This document shows positions 1-8,382 of a stretch of DNA of 64,000 nucleotides, piece by piece (position 1 is the first letter of the stretch; the number at the start of each line of letters is the position of its first letter). Source of the stretch: Moraxella canis. Lineage in GTDB: Bacteria; Pseudomonadota; Gammaproteobacteria; Pseudomonadales; Moraxellaceae. The stretch spans positions 200,428 to 264,427 of the forward strand of contig NZ_MUXT01000004.1 in the NCBI RefSeq assembly GCF_002014965.1. Reading direction: 5' to 3'. A program made the position numbers and the translations under genes. The notes beneath the pieces were generated by a model. It saw nothing but the letters and a program-made list of their open reading frames with translations. It was not told the DNA's origin and did no database searches.

Positions 1-184
1 AATTTAACTTGTCATCTCTTAAAATATGGTATATCATAACAAAATTCTAAAAATTACGCAAATGATTGATTTTAATAACAATTTTTGGTTATTTTTCTGT
101 AATTTTAAGGTGTTTTTAAACATAATTTGTGTAATTTTTTGTAAATTTATTCAACTTTAATAAATAAAATATCAAGAGTATTTT
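1..184 (+). promoter_or_regulatory. AT-rich leader of the BCCT carrier gene
   Basis: This very AT-rich stretch precedes the carrier gene. The 9-mer TGTAATTTT occurs at 98-106 and 130-138, with a related TGTAAATTT at 140-148. These could be binding sites for a regulator or may only reflect base composition. No convincing -35/-10 pair and no BetI-like palindrome were recognised. The window begins here, so the upstream gene is not visible. Confidence 0.3.
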
Positions 185-2206
185 ATGGATGTACAAGCTC
201 AAGGCAGTCGTCTGAACCGTACGGTTTTCTTTTTATCTGCCGCGATTATTATCTTTTTTAGTATTTATACGATGCTGTTTAATGACAGTGCTTCTGCGAT
301 TTTAGACAGCGTATTGGCGTGGGTAAGTACCACCTTTGGATGGTACTATTTCTTTGCAGCGTCTGCTTATATTATGTTTGTGCTGATTTTGGCGTGTTCG
401 CGTTATGGCAGTATTAAGCTTGGTCCGAAGCACTCGCAGCCTGAATACAGCTTATTGACTTGGTCGTCGATGCTGTTTGCGGCAGGTATCGGGATCGATA
501 TCATGTTCTTTGCGGTGGCAGAGCCGATCATGCAGTACATGAATCCGCCTGTGGGTGATGGTCAGACGGTCGAAGCGGCAAGACAGGCGCTGACCTGGAC
601 GATTTTTCATTATGGCTTGACGGGATGGTGTATGTACGCCTTGGTGGGGATTGCGCTTGGATATTTTGCGTATCGTTATAACCTGCCACTGACCATCCGC
701 TCAGCACTGTATCCGATGATCGGCAAAAAAATTAACGGTCCTGCCGGTGATGCGGTGGATGTGGCTGCCATATTGGGGACGATTTTTGGGATTGCGACGA
801 CATGCGGCATCGGGGTGGTGCAGCTGAATTATGGCTTGCATGTGATTTTTGATTTGCCTGAAAATTTGCTGTGGCAGGTGATTTTGATTTCTTTGGCGGT
901 TGCGATCACCATCGTATCGGCAACGACTGGTGCCTCAAAGGGCATCAAAATCTTATCAGAGCTCAATATTTATTTTGCGCTTGGTTTGATTTTGTTCATT
1001 TTATTTTTGGGGAATACTGAGTTTTTATTAAATGCCATCGTGCTCAATATTGGCGACTATATCAGCCGCTTTCCTGCGCTGACTTTGGATACTTTTGCTT
1101 ATGGTCAAGACCCTGATCAAAAACAATGGATTCAAGATTGGACGCTATTTTTTTGGGCATGGTGGATTGCTTGGTCGCCATTTGTGGGATTGTTTTTGGC
1201 GAAAATTTCTAAAGGTCGCACCATTCGTCAGTTTGTCATCGGTACGCTGTCGATACCGTTCATGTTTACCCTAGCGTGGCTGTCAGTCATGGGTAATGGT
1301 GCGCTGAATGAAGTATTTATGGGGAATATCGCGTTTGCCGAAAAAATCATCGCCCGTCCTGAAATTGGCTTTTATGAGCTGTTGTCGCATTATCCTTGGT
1401 TTTCGGTGACAGCGATTTTGGCATTTGTTTCGGGGCTGCTATTTTATGTGACTTCTGCGGATTCAGGCGCGATTGTGCTGAGTAATTTTAGCTTCAAAGG
1501 CGAAAATAACGACGAGACACCGCCTTTATGGATTCGGCTATTTTGGGCGATCGCCATTGGTATGCTGACCGCTGCCATGCTTATGACTGATGGCATCAGC
1601 GCACTCCAAAAAGCTACGATTATCATGGGCTTGCCGTTTAGTTTTGTGATGTTTTTTGTGATGACTGGGCTGTTTAAATCCTTGCGCTTAGAAGATTTTC
1701 GCGCCGAAAGTAATAAGCCTAATGCCGCACCAATCGCAGGTAATGTGGATATTGAGAATTGGCGCGAGCGTCTAACGCGGGTGACAGCTTATGCAGACGC
1801 CGATCAGGCGCGCCAAATGCTAGATCAGTCCTGCCTGCCTGCAATGCAAGCGTTGGTATCGGAGTTTGCGAACATTGGTCTTAAGGCGTCGGTCATCCAA
1901 ACCCCAAGCGAAGATGACGCCAAACTGTATCAAGCGACTTTTACGATTAGCTTTGAAGATGAATATGATTTTAGCTATGGCATTTATCCGGTTAAATATC
2001 CTGTGCCTAATCGTCCGACTGTTGATGATGATCAAGAGTTTTATTATCGACTTGAGACGCATCTATTAGAAGGATTGCAGGGTAATGATTTGTCAGGATA
2101 CAGTAAAGAGCAAGTGATCAATGACATCTTGGACAGATACGAGCGACATCGTGCGTTTTTGCATCTCAATCGTGAAACACCGGGCAATCGTCCTGTCTTT
2201 GAGTGA
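185..2206 (+). CDS. betT: BCCT family choline/betaine transporter (BetT-like)
   Basis: This 673-residue inner-membrane carrier should import choline or a betaine-type osmolyte, coupled to protons or sodium. The glycine-rich substrate segment GIGID-MFF-VAEP (residues 101-114) has the aspartate usual in proton-coupled BetT proteins. The Trp-rich BCCT signature lies at about 319-349 (WTLFFWAWWIAWSPF, then KISKGRTIR). About twelve hydrophobic segments are followed by a hydrophilic C-terminal domain of roughly 150 residues (about 525-673), as in E. coli BetT, where this tail senses osmolarity. Length matches BetT (about 677). No betIBA genes lie nearby, so the choline assignment is inferred from sequence only. 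The ribosome site is weak. The gene ends at a strong terminator shared with the converging MFS gene. Confidence 0.88.
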   Translation: MDVQAQGSRLNRTVFFLSAAIIIFFSIYTMLFNDSASAILDSVLAWVSTTFGWYYFFAASAYIMFVLILACSRYGSIKLGPKHSQPEYSLLTWSSMLFAAGIGIDIMFFAVAEPIMQYMNPPVGDGQTVEAARQALTWTIFHYGLTGWCMYALVGIALGYFAYRYNLPLTIRSALYPMIGKKINGPAGDAVDVAAILGTIFGIATTCGIGVVQLNYGLHVIFDLPENLLWQVILISLAVAITIVSATTGASKGIKILSELNIYFALGLILFILFLGNTEFLLNAIVLNIGDYISRFPALTLDTFAYGQDPDQKQWIQDWTLFFWAWWIAWSPFVGLFLAKISKGRTIRQFVIGTLSIPFMFTLAWLSVMGNGALNEVFMGNIAFAEKIIARPEIGFYELLSHYPWFSVTAILAFVSGLLFYVTSADSGAIVLSNFSFKGENNDETPPLWIRLFWAIAIGMLTAAMLMTDGISALQKATIIMGLPFSFVMFFVMTGLFKSLRLEDFRAESNKPNAAPIAGNVDIENWRERLTRVTAYADADQARQMLDQSCLPAMQALVSEFANIGLKASVIQTPSEDDAKLYQATFTISFEDEYDFSYGIYPVKYPVPNRPTVDDDQEFYYRLETHLLEGLQGNDLSGYSKEQVINDILDRYERHRAFLHLNRETPGNRPVFE

Positions 2207-2216
2207 TCTATCGAAT

Positions 2217-2242
2217 AAAAGCCCCAGCTTTGGGGCTTTTTT
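2217..2242. terminator. Bidirectional intrinsic terminator
   Basis: The hairpin GCCCCAGCTTTGGGGC (2221-2236) is flanked by A4 and T6 runs. It sits between the stop codons of the converging betT-like and MFS genes and can serve both strands. Confidence 0.9.
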
Positions 2243-2251
2243 AGGCAAGTA

Positions 2252-3463
2252 TTAAGCGTGCTTTCGCATAAACAAAGTCACGACGCCCAAAGCAATCATC
2301 TGAACCACTAAGATCAGACCAACGGTCCACAGCCATTTGCCTTGAGCATAAGCCAAGGCACATGCCCACGCACCGATGAAGCCACCGCCATAATAACCCA
2401 TATAATATAGCCCTGACGCCAATGATCGACCTTCGCTGACATGACTGGTCAAATAGCTGATGGTCGCAGACTGAGTGATGAACACGCCAGAGGACATCAA
2501 GGTCAGCCCCACAATCACCACGCTCAAAGGCGTAAATAATGTCATCAATATGCCACTAATAGATATCAAAACCGCCATAAGTATCGTAGAAGTCATCCCA
2601 AAGCGTGTCACCACGCGCGCGGATAATGGCGTGATGACCATACCAATCAAATAAATGGCAAAAATATTGGCAAGGTTGGCAGGCGTGAGCAGATACGGAT
2701 TTTCTGACAGATGAAGATTGATGAATGTAAAACAGCCCACCAAGCTAAACAATACGCACGCTCCCAAAAAACCACTACAAATGACATGAGGATTTTTGGC
2801 ATGCGAAAATAGCGTGGCGAATGCTGTGCGAAAATTTTCAGAAATGATAAAATTTTGTGAACGGGGCAGAGATTTCCATGCCCACAGCGCACCAATCAAG
2901 GTGCATATTGCCATCACCACATAGCCGTAGCGCCAACCAATAAAATGCTCCAAATGTCCGGCAAAAAACCGCCCACTAAAACCGCCAAGCACCGTCCCTG
3001 AGACATAAAGTGACATCATGGTTGCAAGTTTAGAGCTGTATTCTTCACTGATATAAGCAATCAAAACCACCGTAATGCCAGGCACGCTCACCCCTTGTAA
3101 AAACCGCCAAAAAATCACTTCATGGATACTGCCTGCCATGCCAATCAGCGCTGTCGGCAGCGTAAGCATAAGCAGTGAGCCGACGATGAACGGCTTTCTG
3201 CCGACAGCATCAGACAGCATGCCCATGAATGGTGAGATCAGCGCGATGGCAAGCACGGTCGCACCTACCGCCATCCCTGCTTGAACTTCGGTCGCCTGAA
3301 GGTCTGTCATCAGCACAGGTAAAATCGCCTGAACCGAATACACCTGCAAAAACGCAAAAAATCCAATCATAGCAATGGTGAATTTTTCACTTAAGGTTGG
3401 CAGATGGGAGTGAAGGGTAGTCATAGTCTTATTTTGGATAAAATTTGTGCCATATTGTAGCAC
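2252..3463 (-). CDS. MFS transporter, YnfM-like exporter family
   Basis: This is a 12-segment major facilitator protein of up to 403 residues. The opening segment with YSVQAILPVLM and the loop DAVGRKPF between helices 2 and 3 fit the drug/arabinose-efflux branch that contains E. coli YnfM. RFLQGVSVPG in helix 4 is the family's usual RxxQG motif. An internal ATG at 3424 (protein starting MTTLHSH) is as plausible as the upstream start, because the first 13 residues look atypical and neither has a strong ribosome site. The substrate cannot be read from sequence. It is monocistronic and converges on the BCCT gene. Confidence 0.8.
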   Translation of the reverse strand: MLQYGTNFIQNKTMTTLHSHLPTLSEKFTIAMIGFFAFLQVYSVQAILPVLMTDLQATEVQAGMAVGATVLAIALISPFMGMLSDAVGRKPFIVGSLLMLTLPTALIGMAGSIHEVIFWRFLQGVSVPGITVVLIAYISEEYSSKLATMMSLYVSGTVLGGFSGRFFAGHLEHFIGWRYGYVVMAICTLIGALWAWKSLPRSQNFIISENFRTAFATLFSHAKNPHVICSGFLGACVLFSLVGCFTFINLHLSENPYLLTPANLANIFAIYLIGMVITPLSARVVTRFGMTSTILMAVLISISGILMTLFTPLSVVIVGLTLMSSGVFITQSATISYLTSHVSEGRSLASGLYYMGYYGGGFIGAWACALAYAQGKWLWTVGLILVVQMIALGVVTLFMRKHA

Positions 3464-3609
3464 AGATGAGACTAATAGGATTGAGTGATGAAAGCTTTCA
3501 AATTAAGGTAATTTGTATAATCAATTTTATATGATTAATAAATGGTTCATCTTAGGCTTTATTCGCTCAAACCACCAAAAACTTGTGTTTATCAAATAAT
3601 CTGCCAATT

Positions 3610-3640
3610 TTGCCAAATCATTCTACAAAAATGCTAAAAT
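3610..3640 (+). promoter_or_regulatory. Probable ubiH operon promoter (extended -10)
   Basis: The sequence TGCTAAAAT (3632-3640) is an extended -10 element. A TTGCCA at 3610-3615 is a possible -35, but the 19-base spacing is long. The promoter lies 38 bases before the ubiH start. Confidence 0.45.
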
Positions 3641-3677
3641 ATCGCCTTTTAATCCTTAAGATAAGTAGGAAATTGAT

Positions 3678-4934
3678 ATGGCACAGACTCAGGAGAGGGT
3701 ATTGATCGTCGGCGGTGGTAATGTCGGCTTATCATTTGCTTTATTGTTGGCGCATCATGGCATTAAAAGCACGCTTGTTGAGCATCATCGCTATCCGACC
3801 ATTGAGCCTGACGAAGATCGCGCACGCACGCAGTACTTAGACAGCCGTAATACGGCATTGTCGCGCCGCACTGTGCAGATTTATCAAGAAATTGGGCTTT
3901 GGGCGCGTCTTCAGAGTCACGCCTGTCATATTGATCAAGTGAAAATCAGTGAGCTTGGCAGCTTTGGGCACGCCACCTTAAATAAACACGAAGAAGGCGT
4001 GGAAAGCTTTGGGCAAGTGATGGAAAACGCACATTTGGGCAGGCAGTTATTACTGGCGGTCAAGGACAGTCCTTTGATTGACTTGTACGATGGCGCAAGT
4101 GTGATTGATATAGCTCAAGATGAAGTCAGCGCAAGCATTACGGTGAAATTTGATGACGATCAAATCAAAACCTTGACAGCGCCGCTTGTGGTGGCTTGTG
4201 ATGGGCAGCATTCGGCGGTGCGCAGTCTATTAAATATCGGTGTCGATACTCACGACTATGAGCAAGTGGGCATCGTCGGCGTGGTACAAACTGACAAAGC
4301 GCATGAACATACAGCGATTGAGCGCTTTAGTACGGCTGGACCTTTGGCGGTACTGCCTTTGACAGATGGCGTCGGTGATGGCGGAACAGATCAGACGGCA
4401 GGCTATCGCCGCTCGGTGGTGTTTATTTGTCCAAAAGGCGAAGAAGGGCGATATTTGAGTGATGATGATTATTATCTTCAGACGCTCCAAACAGTCTTTG
4501 GGGCGGCGGCAGGGCGATTTGTAGCGACAGGCAAGCGCGGCGCCTATCCGCTAACTAAAGTACTGGCGCATCGTCAGGTGTCGGGTCGCTTCGTCATCAT
4601 GGGTAATGCTGCTCATACCCTGCATCCTGTGGCAGGTCAAGGATTTAATCTGTGCCTAAGAGATGCGTATGCACTGGCAAATATGCTGGCAAACGCAGTC
4701 GCCAAAGAAGGCAATCAGGTGGATTTGGGTCAATATGATCGCTTAATCCGTTATGAAAATGCTCGCCAAAAAGACCAAAAACGCGTCATCAAATTCTGCG
4801 ATACCGTCGTTGGCAGCTTTTGTCATCCCAATCCTGTGATGAAGTTTGCGCGTAATGTGGGCTTGATTTGTTTTGATAAAGTGCCAGGCATCAAGCCTTT
4901 GGTGGCAACTTATGCCATGGGGCTTAAGTCTTGA
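3678..4934 (+). CDS. ubiH: 2-octaprenyl-6-methoxyphenol hydroxylase family (UbiH)
   Basis: This is a 418-residue FAD-dependent aromatic hydroxylase of the UbiH/UbiF/Coq6 family, which hydroxylates a ring carbon during ubiquinone synthesis at the inner membrane. The dinucleotide-binding GGGNVG lies at residues 12-17. The mid motif ACDGQHS and the FAD-ribose motif GNAAHTLHPVAGQGFNL near residue 311 are all intact. Segments such as ERFSTAGPLAVLPL and GKRGAYPL resemble UbiH more than its paralogues, so I prefer UbiH. It has a good ATG start after AGTAGGAAA. It is followed 40 bases later by cidA in the same direction. Confidence 0.82.
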   Translation: MAQTQERVLIVGGGNVGLSFALLLAHHGIKSTLVEHHRYPTIEPDEDRARTQYLDSRNTALSRRTVQIYQEIGLWARLQSHACHIDQVKISELGSFGHATLNKHEEGVESFGQVMENAHLGRQLLLAVKDSPLIDLYDGASVIDIAQDEVSASITVKFDDDQIKTLTAPLVVACDGQHSAVRSLLNIGVDTHDYEQVGIVGVVQTDKAHEHTAIERFSTAGPLAVLPLTDGVGDGGTDQTAGYRRSVVFICPKGEEGRYLSDDDYYLQTLQTVFGAAAGRFVATGKRGAYPLTKVLAHRQVSGRFVIMGNAAHTLHPVAGQGFNLCLRDAYALANMLANAVAKEGNQVDLGQYDRLIRYENARQKDQKRVIKFCDTVVGSFCHPNPVMKFARNVGLICFDKVPGIKPLVATYAMGLKS

Positions 4935-4974
4935 TTTTTATCAGCCATACAGCGATACAGTATAAGGATGTGTC

Positions 4975-5352
4975 ATGGTCTTAAAAGCGATAATGATTGT
5001 ATTTGGGTGCTTATTTCTGGGTCAGGTCATCGTGGGTTTATTTGATTTGCCGCTGCCGCCGAGTGTGATTGGGCTGATTTTGCTATTTTTGGCGCTGCAG
5101 ACAGGATTGGTCAAGCTGACCACCATCGAAAAACTTGCCAAAGTATTGATGGATTATTTGGTGCTGCTTGTCGTGCCTGCTTGTATTTCCATCATGCAAT
5201 ATCTGGATATCATTCGTGATGATTTTTGGGTGCTGATCATCGGCGTGAGCGTCAGCACGATCTTGGTGCTGCTGACTTCGGCAGGCTCATATACTTGGCT
5301 AAGAAAGCGTCAAAAATCCCACGCTCAAGCCATCAAAAAACAAGGTAGATAA
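4975..5352 (+). CDS. cidA: CidA/LrgA family holin-like membrane protein
   Basis: This is a 125-residue protein with four hydrophobic segments and a basic C-terminus (RKRQKSHAQ). The PLPPSVIGLILLFLAL segment near residues 27-42 is characteristic of the CidA/LrgA family. Family members act with LrgB/CidB at the inner membrane; they were first described as holin-like regulators of murein hydrolases and are also reported to affect overflow metabolite export. The LrgB partner follows after only five bases, so the two are surely co-transcribed. Confidence 0.85.
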   Translation: MVLKAIMIVFGCLFLGQVIVGLFDLPLPPSVIGLILLFLALQTGLVKLTTIEKLAKVLMDYLVLLVVPACISIMQYLDIIRDDFWVLIIGVSVSTILVLLTSAGSYTWLRKRQKSHAQAIKKQGR

Positions 5353-5357
5353 GTCTG

Positions 5358-6071
5358 ATGAATCAATTGATGACGCTGTATCCGACGCTGTCTACCAGCC
5401 CATTTTTATTACTGATGCTTTTGATGGGGGTGTTTGAGCTATCAGTTTGGGCAAGAGCACGCCTTAATCAGCCTTTGATTAATCCGACTTTGGTGACTAC
5501 CATTGTTGTTATCTTGATCTTAAAATTTGCCAATATTGAGTGGCAAGCGTTTGACAAAGCCAGTAGCTATATCACCTTTTGGCTTCAGCCTGTGGTGGTC
5601 TGTTTGGCGGTGCCTTTGTATATTCAGTGGCAAAAAATTCGCGCGCAGTGGCTGCCGATTTTGGTGTCTCAATTTGTAGCGAGTGTTGTGGGTATTGTCT
5701 CGGGCGTCTGGATCGTGCGGGCACTGGGCGGCAGTCATGACAGCATGATCGCGACGGCGGCGAAGTCTGTGACGATGCCGATTGCCATTGAAGTGACCGA
5801 AGCTTTGGGCGGGATTATTGGCATCACAGCCGCAACTGTACTGATTGCAGGTGTGGTGGGTCAGATTTTTGGCGTTTGGATACTTTATCGATCAGGCATG
5901 AGATTGCCGATGGGTATGGGGCTGTCGCTTGGTTCAGCGTCTCATGCGCTTGGCACAGTGCGCTCAATGCAGCTGGGCGGGCGTTATGTGGCTTATGCAA
6001 CGCTGGGTTTGATTCTCAATGGCATTATGACGGCATTTTTGGCGCCGCTGCTGGTGCCTTGGCTGGTATAA
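5358..6071 (+). CDS. lrgB: LrgB/CidB family membrane protein
   Basis: This is a 237-residue multi-spanning protein of the LrgB/CidB family. The conserved segments AAKSVTMPIAIEV (about 133-145) and GSASHALGTVRSMQLG (about 191-206) are present. It partners the CidA-like protein encoded five bases upstream. In plants and bacteria LrgB-type proteins are linked to glycolate or pyruvate-related export as well as to autolysis control; which applies here is not visible. A long open frame that overlaps the 3' end in another phase is a shadow of the next gene's frame. Confidence 0.87.
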   Translation: MNQLMTLYPTLSTSPFLLLMLLMGVFELSVWARARLNQPLINPTLVTTIVVILILKFANIEWQAFDKASSYITFWLQPVVVCLAVPLYIQWQKIRAQWLPILVSQFVASVVGIVSGVWIVRALGGSHDSMIATAAKSVTMPIAIEVTEALGGIIGITAATVLIAGVVGQIFGVWILYRSGMRLPMGMGLSLGSASHALGTVRSMQLGGRYVAYATLGLILNGIMTAFLAPLLVPWLV

Positions 6072-6151
6072 ATACATCAAAAGCACTTGTTATTTTAAAC
6101 CAAAAAGCAGTGCAACTGCCTTTGATTTTCATCCATAAACTTAAGAAAATT

Positions 6152-7717
6152 ATGCAACAAATCATCATTCAGCTGTGTGGCGGGATTGGACTATTTTTGC
6201 TTGGCATGAGTCTGATGACGGACAGCCTAAAGGCGATGGCGGGCGAAAGCTTGCGCGCATGGCTTGGGCGTTTTACTGGTTCGCCGACTAAGGCGATGCT
6301 ATCGGGCATTGGCTTTACGCTGGTAGTGCAGTCTTCGACCGCCACCACTTTGGCAACCATTGGCTTTGTTAGTGCAGGCGTTTTGTCGTTTGCTCAAGCC
6401 ATCGGCGTGATCATCGGCGCCAATATCGGTACGACCAGCACAGGCTGGATGGTGGCTTTGCTTGGGCTGAAATTTTCGGTATCAATGGTGGCTCTGCCGA
6501 TGGTGGGCGTGGGCGCACTGATGAAGCTTTTGGGGCGTAATACCATGGGCTTGTTGGGGCTTGCGTTGGCAGGCTTTGGGCTTTTGTTTATTGGTATTGA
6601 TTTTTTGCAAGAGTCGATGGCAGGCGTCGCCAATCAGGTGGACTTGGGCAGATTTTCAGGCGATACACTGCTTACTCAGCTGCTATTGGTGCTGGTTGGG
6701 ATCATTATGACGATCCTGCTGCAGTCATCGAGTGCAGCGATTACAGCGACTTTGGCAGCGCTGGCAGGTGGGGCGATTGACATGCCACAAGCACTGATTT
6801 TGGTGATTGGACAAAATATTGGTACGGTGGCTACGGCGATACTGGCAGCCATCGGTGCGACAGTGAGTGCTAAGCGTACGGCTGCGGTGCATGTGGTATT
6901 TAATCTGGGGACGGCAGTGGTGGCGTTCTTTGTGCTGATGCCTGCGACTTTATGGCTGACCCAAAACTCGTTTTTGGCAACTTGGGATGATGTTTTGGTC
7001 ATTGCCTTTTTTCATACGGCATTTAGTGCGATGGGTGCGCTGATTTTTATGCCATTTACGCATCAATTTCAACTGCTGCTTGAAAAATTGATCCCTGAAA
7101 AAATTGATGCAGGTCACACGCATTATCTGGATGATAGCTTATTTTCGGTGCCTGCTGTCGCCATCGGCGCTGCAAAACATGCGCTGTGCCAGACGACCGC
7201 CGAGACTTTTGAGCAATTCATCCAAGCCTGCCGTGGGCAAATCTTAGGCACTCAAATCAGCGTCGGCGCGCTTGATGACAGTCTGGCTCGGGTGGACGAG
7301 TATCTACAAAAGATGCCCGTGCCTCAGTCGCAAGCCGATCAAGAAAGGCTGATGGCACTTTTGCAGTTGGTGGTTTATATTCGTGTGATCCGCGATGACT
7401 TGCTTAATAGTGCTTATATTGATTTGTTGCGCACGGATTTGGAAGATCATTTGGTGCGTGCGGTGGATCAGTTTGAAGAGCTGACGGCATTTTTGTACAA
7501 TATGCCAAAACACTTGCCAAGCCAATTTGTGGACAGCTTCGTGGCGTTTGGCGATAATATGAAAGCCCAAAAAAATGATGTGCGTTTATCAATCATTGAG
7601 CAGTCCGCGCAGACGCAGCATCACGCCTCTGATGCGCTTGATATGATCGTGGCGCGCCGATGGCTTGATAGACTTGTTAAGCACACCGCCAAGATGGTGA
7701 TTTTGCTTGGTAAATGA
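6152..7717 (+). CDS. Na/Pi cotransporter family protein with PhoU-like tail
   Basis: This 521-residue protein has two inverted repeats, each with the family's QSSSATT-type motif (VVQSSTATT near residue 50 and LLQSSSAAITAT near 190), followed by a cytoplasmic PhoU-like helical domain from about residue 370. This order is typical of bacterial NptA/YjbB-type sodium-dependent phosphate carriers. The frame is open back to 5876 inside lrgB, but the family homology begins at MQQIIIQLCGG, so I use the ATG at 6152. It lies 80 bases after lrgB in the same direction. Confidence 0.85.
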   Translation: MQQIIIQLCGGIGLFLLGMSLMTDSLKAMAGESLRAWLGRFTGSPTKAMLSGIGFTLVVQSSTATTLATIGFVSAGVLSFAQAIGVIIGANIGTTSTGWMVALLGLKFSVSMVALPMVGVGALMKLLGRNTMGLLGLALAGFGLLFIGIDFLQESMAGVANQVDLGRFSGDTLLTQLLLVLVGIIMTILLQSSSAAITATLAALAGGAIDMPQALILVIGQNIGTVATAILAAIGATVSAKRTAAVHVVFNLGTAVVAFFVLMPATLWLTQNSFLATWDDVLVIAFFHTAFSAMGALIFMPFTHQFQLLLEKLIPEKIDAGHTHYLDDSLFSVPAVAIGAAKHALCQTTAETFEQFIQACRGQILGTQISVGALDDSLARVDEYLQKMPVPQSQADQERLMALLQLVVYIRVIRDDLLNSAYIDLLRTDLEDHLVRAVDQFEELTAFLYNMPKHLPSQFVDSFVAFGDNMKAQKNDVRLSIIEQSAQTQHHASDALDMIVARRWLDRLVKHTAKMVILLGK

Positions 7718-7765
7718 TTTGTGAATTAAATGAATTTTATTTTATTAAATTCTACCAAGTTTTAG

Positions 7766-8374
7766 CTATACTTTTCGATGCTTTAAGGCAAGGTACATCA
7801 TCGCCACATTGATGGCGTCGTTCAAAGCATCATGCCTTGGTAAATCGGGTATCCCTAAGGATTTGACCATTCCTGCCATGGTCAAATCCACATAGCTGTC
7901 ATAGTATTTATTTTTGGTTTCTTGGGCATGAAACAGCCGAGAGACTTCAATTTGTGGCTGTGGCAGCTTGATACCAAGCATGGGTTTTAAAAACTTATTG
8001 ACCATCGCCACATCATATTCCAAAAAATACCCCACAAGCGGTCGCCCGCCCACAAATTGCAAAAACTGCTCAATGGCATAGTCCACCTTGACGCCACCGC
8101 TCAAGTCCTTAGGTCTTAGCCCGTGAATGGTCACATTTGTTGCTTGCATCATGCCCTCAGGCTTGATTAAAATTTCAAAAGTTTCACTGGTCAAGATGCG
8201 ATTGCCACGGATTTTGACGGCGCCGATGGAGATGATTTGAGCTTCAGAGACATTCAGACTGGTCGTCTCACAATCAAAGCTGACCAATTCATCAGGATGC
8301 GTGTCGTACAAAAATTCATAGCGCTTATCCTTGAGCTGACGGCGATAATATTGATGTATTAACTTGTCAAACAT
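7766..8374 (-). CDS. DEDDh 3'-5' exonuclease (DnaQ-like)
   Basis: This is a 202-residue exonuclease of the DNA polymerase III epsilon type. Motif I is SFDCETTSL (Asp and Glu metal ligands, near residues 34-36). A middle motif contains the family's Asp within LEYDVAMVNKFL, and motif III is HDALNDAINVAM (HxAxxD). It is shorter than E. coli epsilon (243) and lacks an obvious clamp-binding tail, so it is probably not the replicative proofreader. It begins eight bases after the cNMP/CBS/nucleotidyltransferase gene. The pairing suggests that the upstream protein regulates or cooperates with it; this is inference. Confidence 0.85.
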   Translation of the reverse strand: MFDKLIHQYYRRQLKDKRYEFLYDTHPDELVSFDCETTSLNVSEAQIISIGAVKIRGNRILTSETFEILIKPEGMMQATNVTIHGLRPKDLSGGVKVDYAIEQFLQFVGGRPLVGYFLEYDVAMVNKFLKPMLGIKLPQPQIEVSRLFHAQETKNKYYDSYVDLTMAGMVKSLGIPDLPRHDALNDAINVAMMYLALKHRKV

Positions 8375-8382
8375 AATACGCC

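Noticed and set aside
5876..6151. N-terminal extension of the Na/Pi cotransporter frame into lrgB
   Set aside because: The extra 92 codons overlap lrgB in another phase, have no hydrophobic or family pattern, and the family homology starts at the ATG at 6152.
7718..7765. Terminator between the Na/Pi cotransporter and the exonuclease gene
   Set aside because: The AT-rich gap has only imperfect stems; I could not support a specific hairpin.
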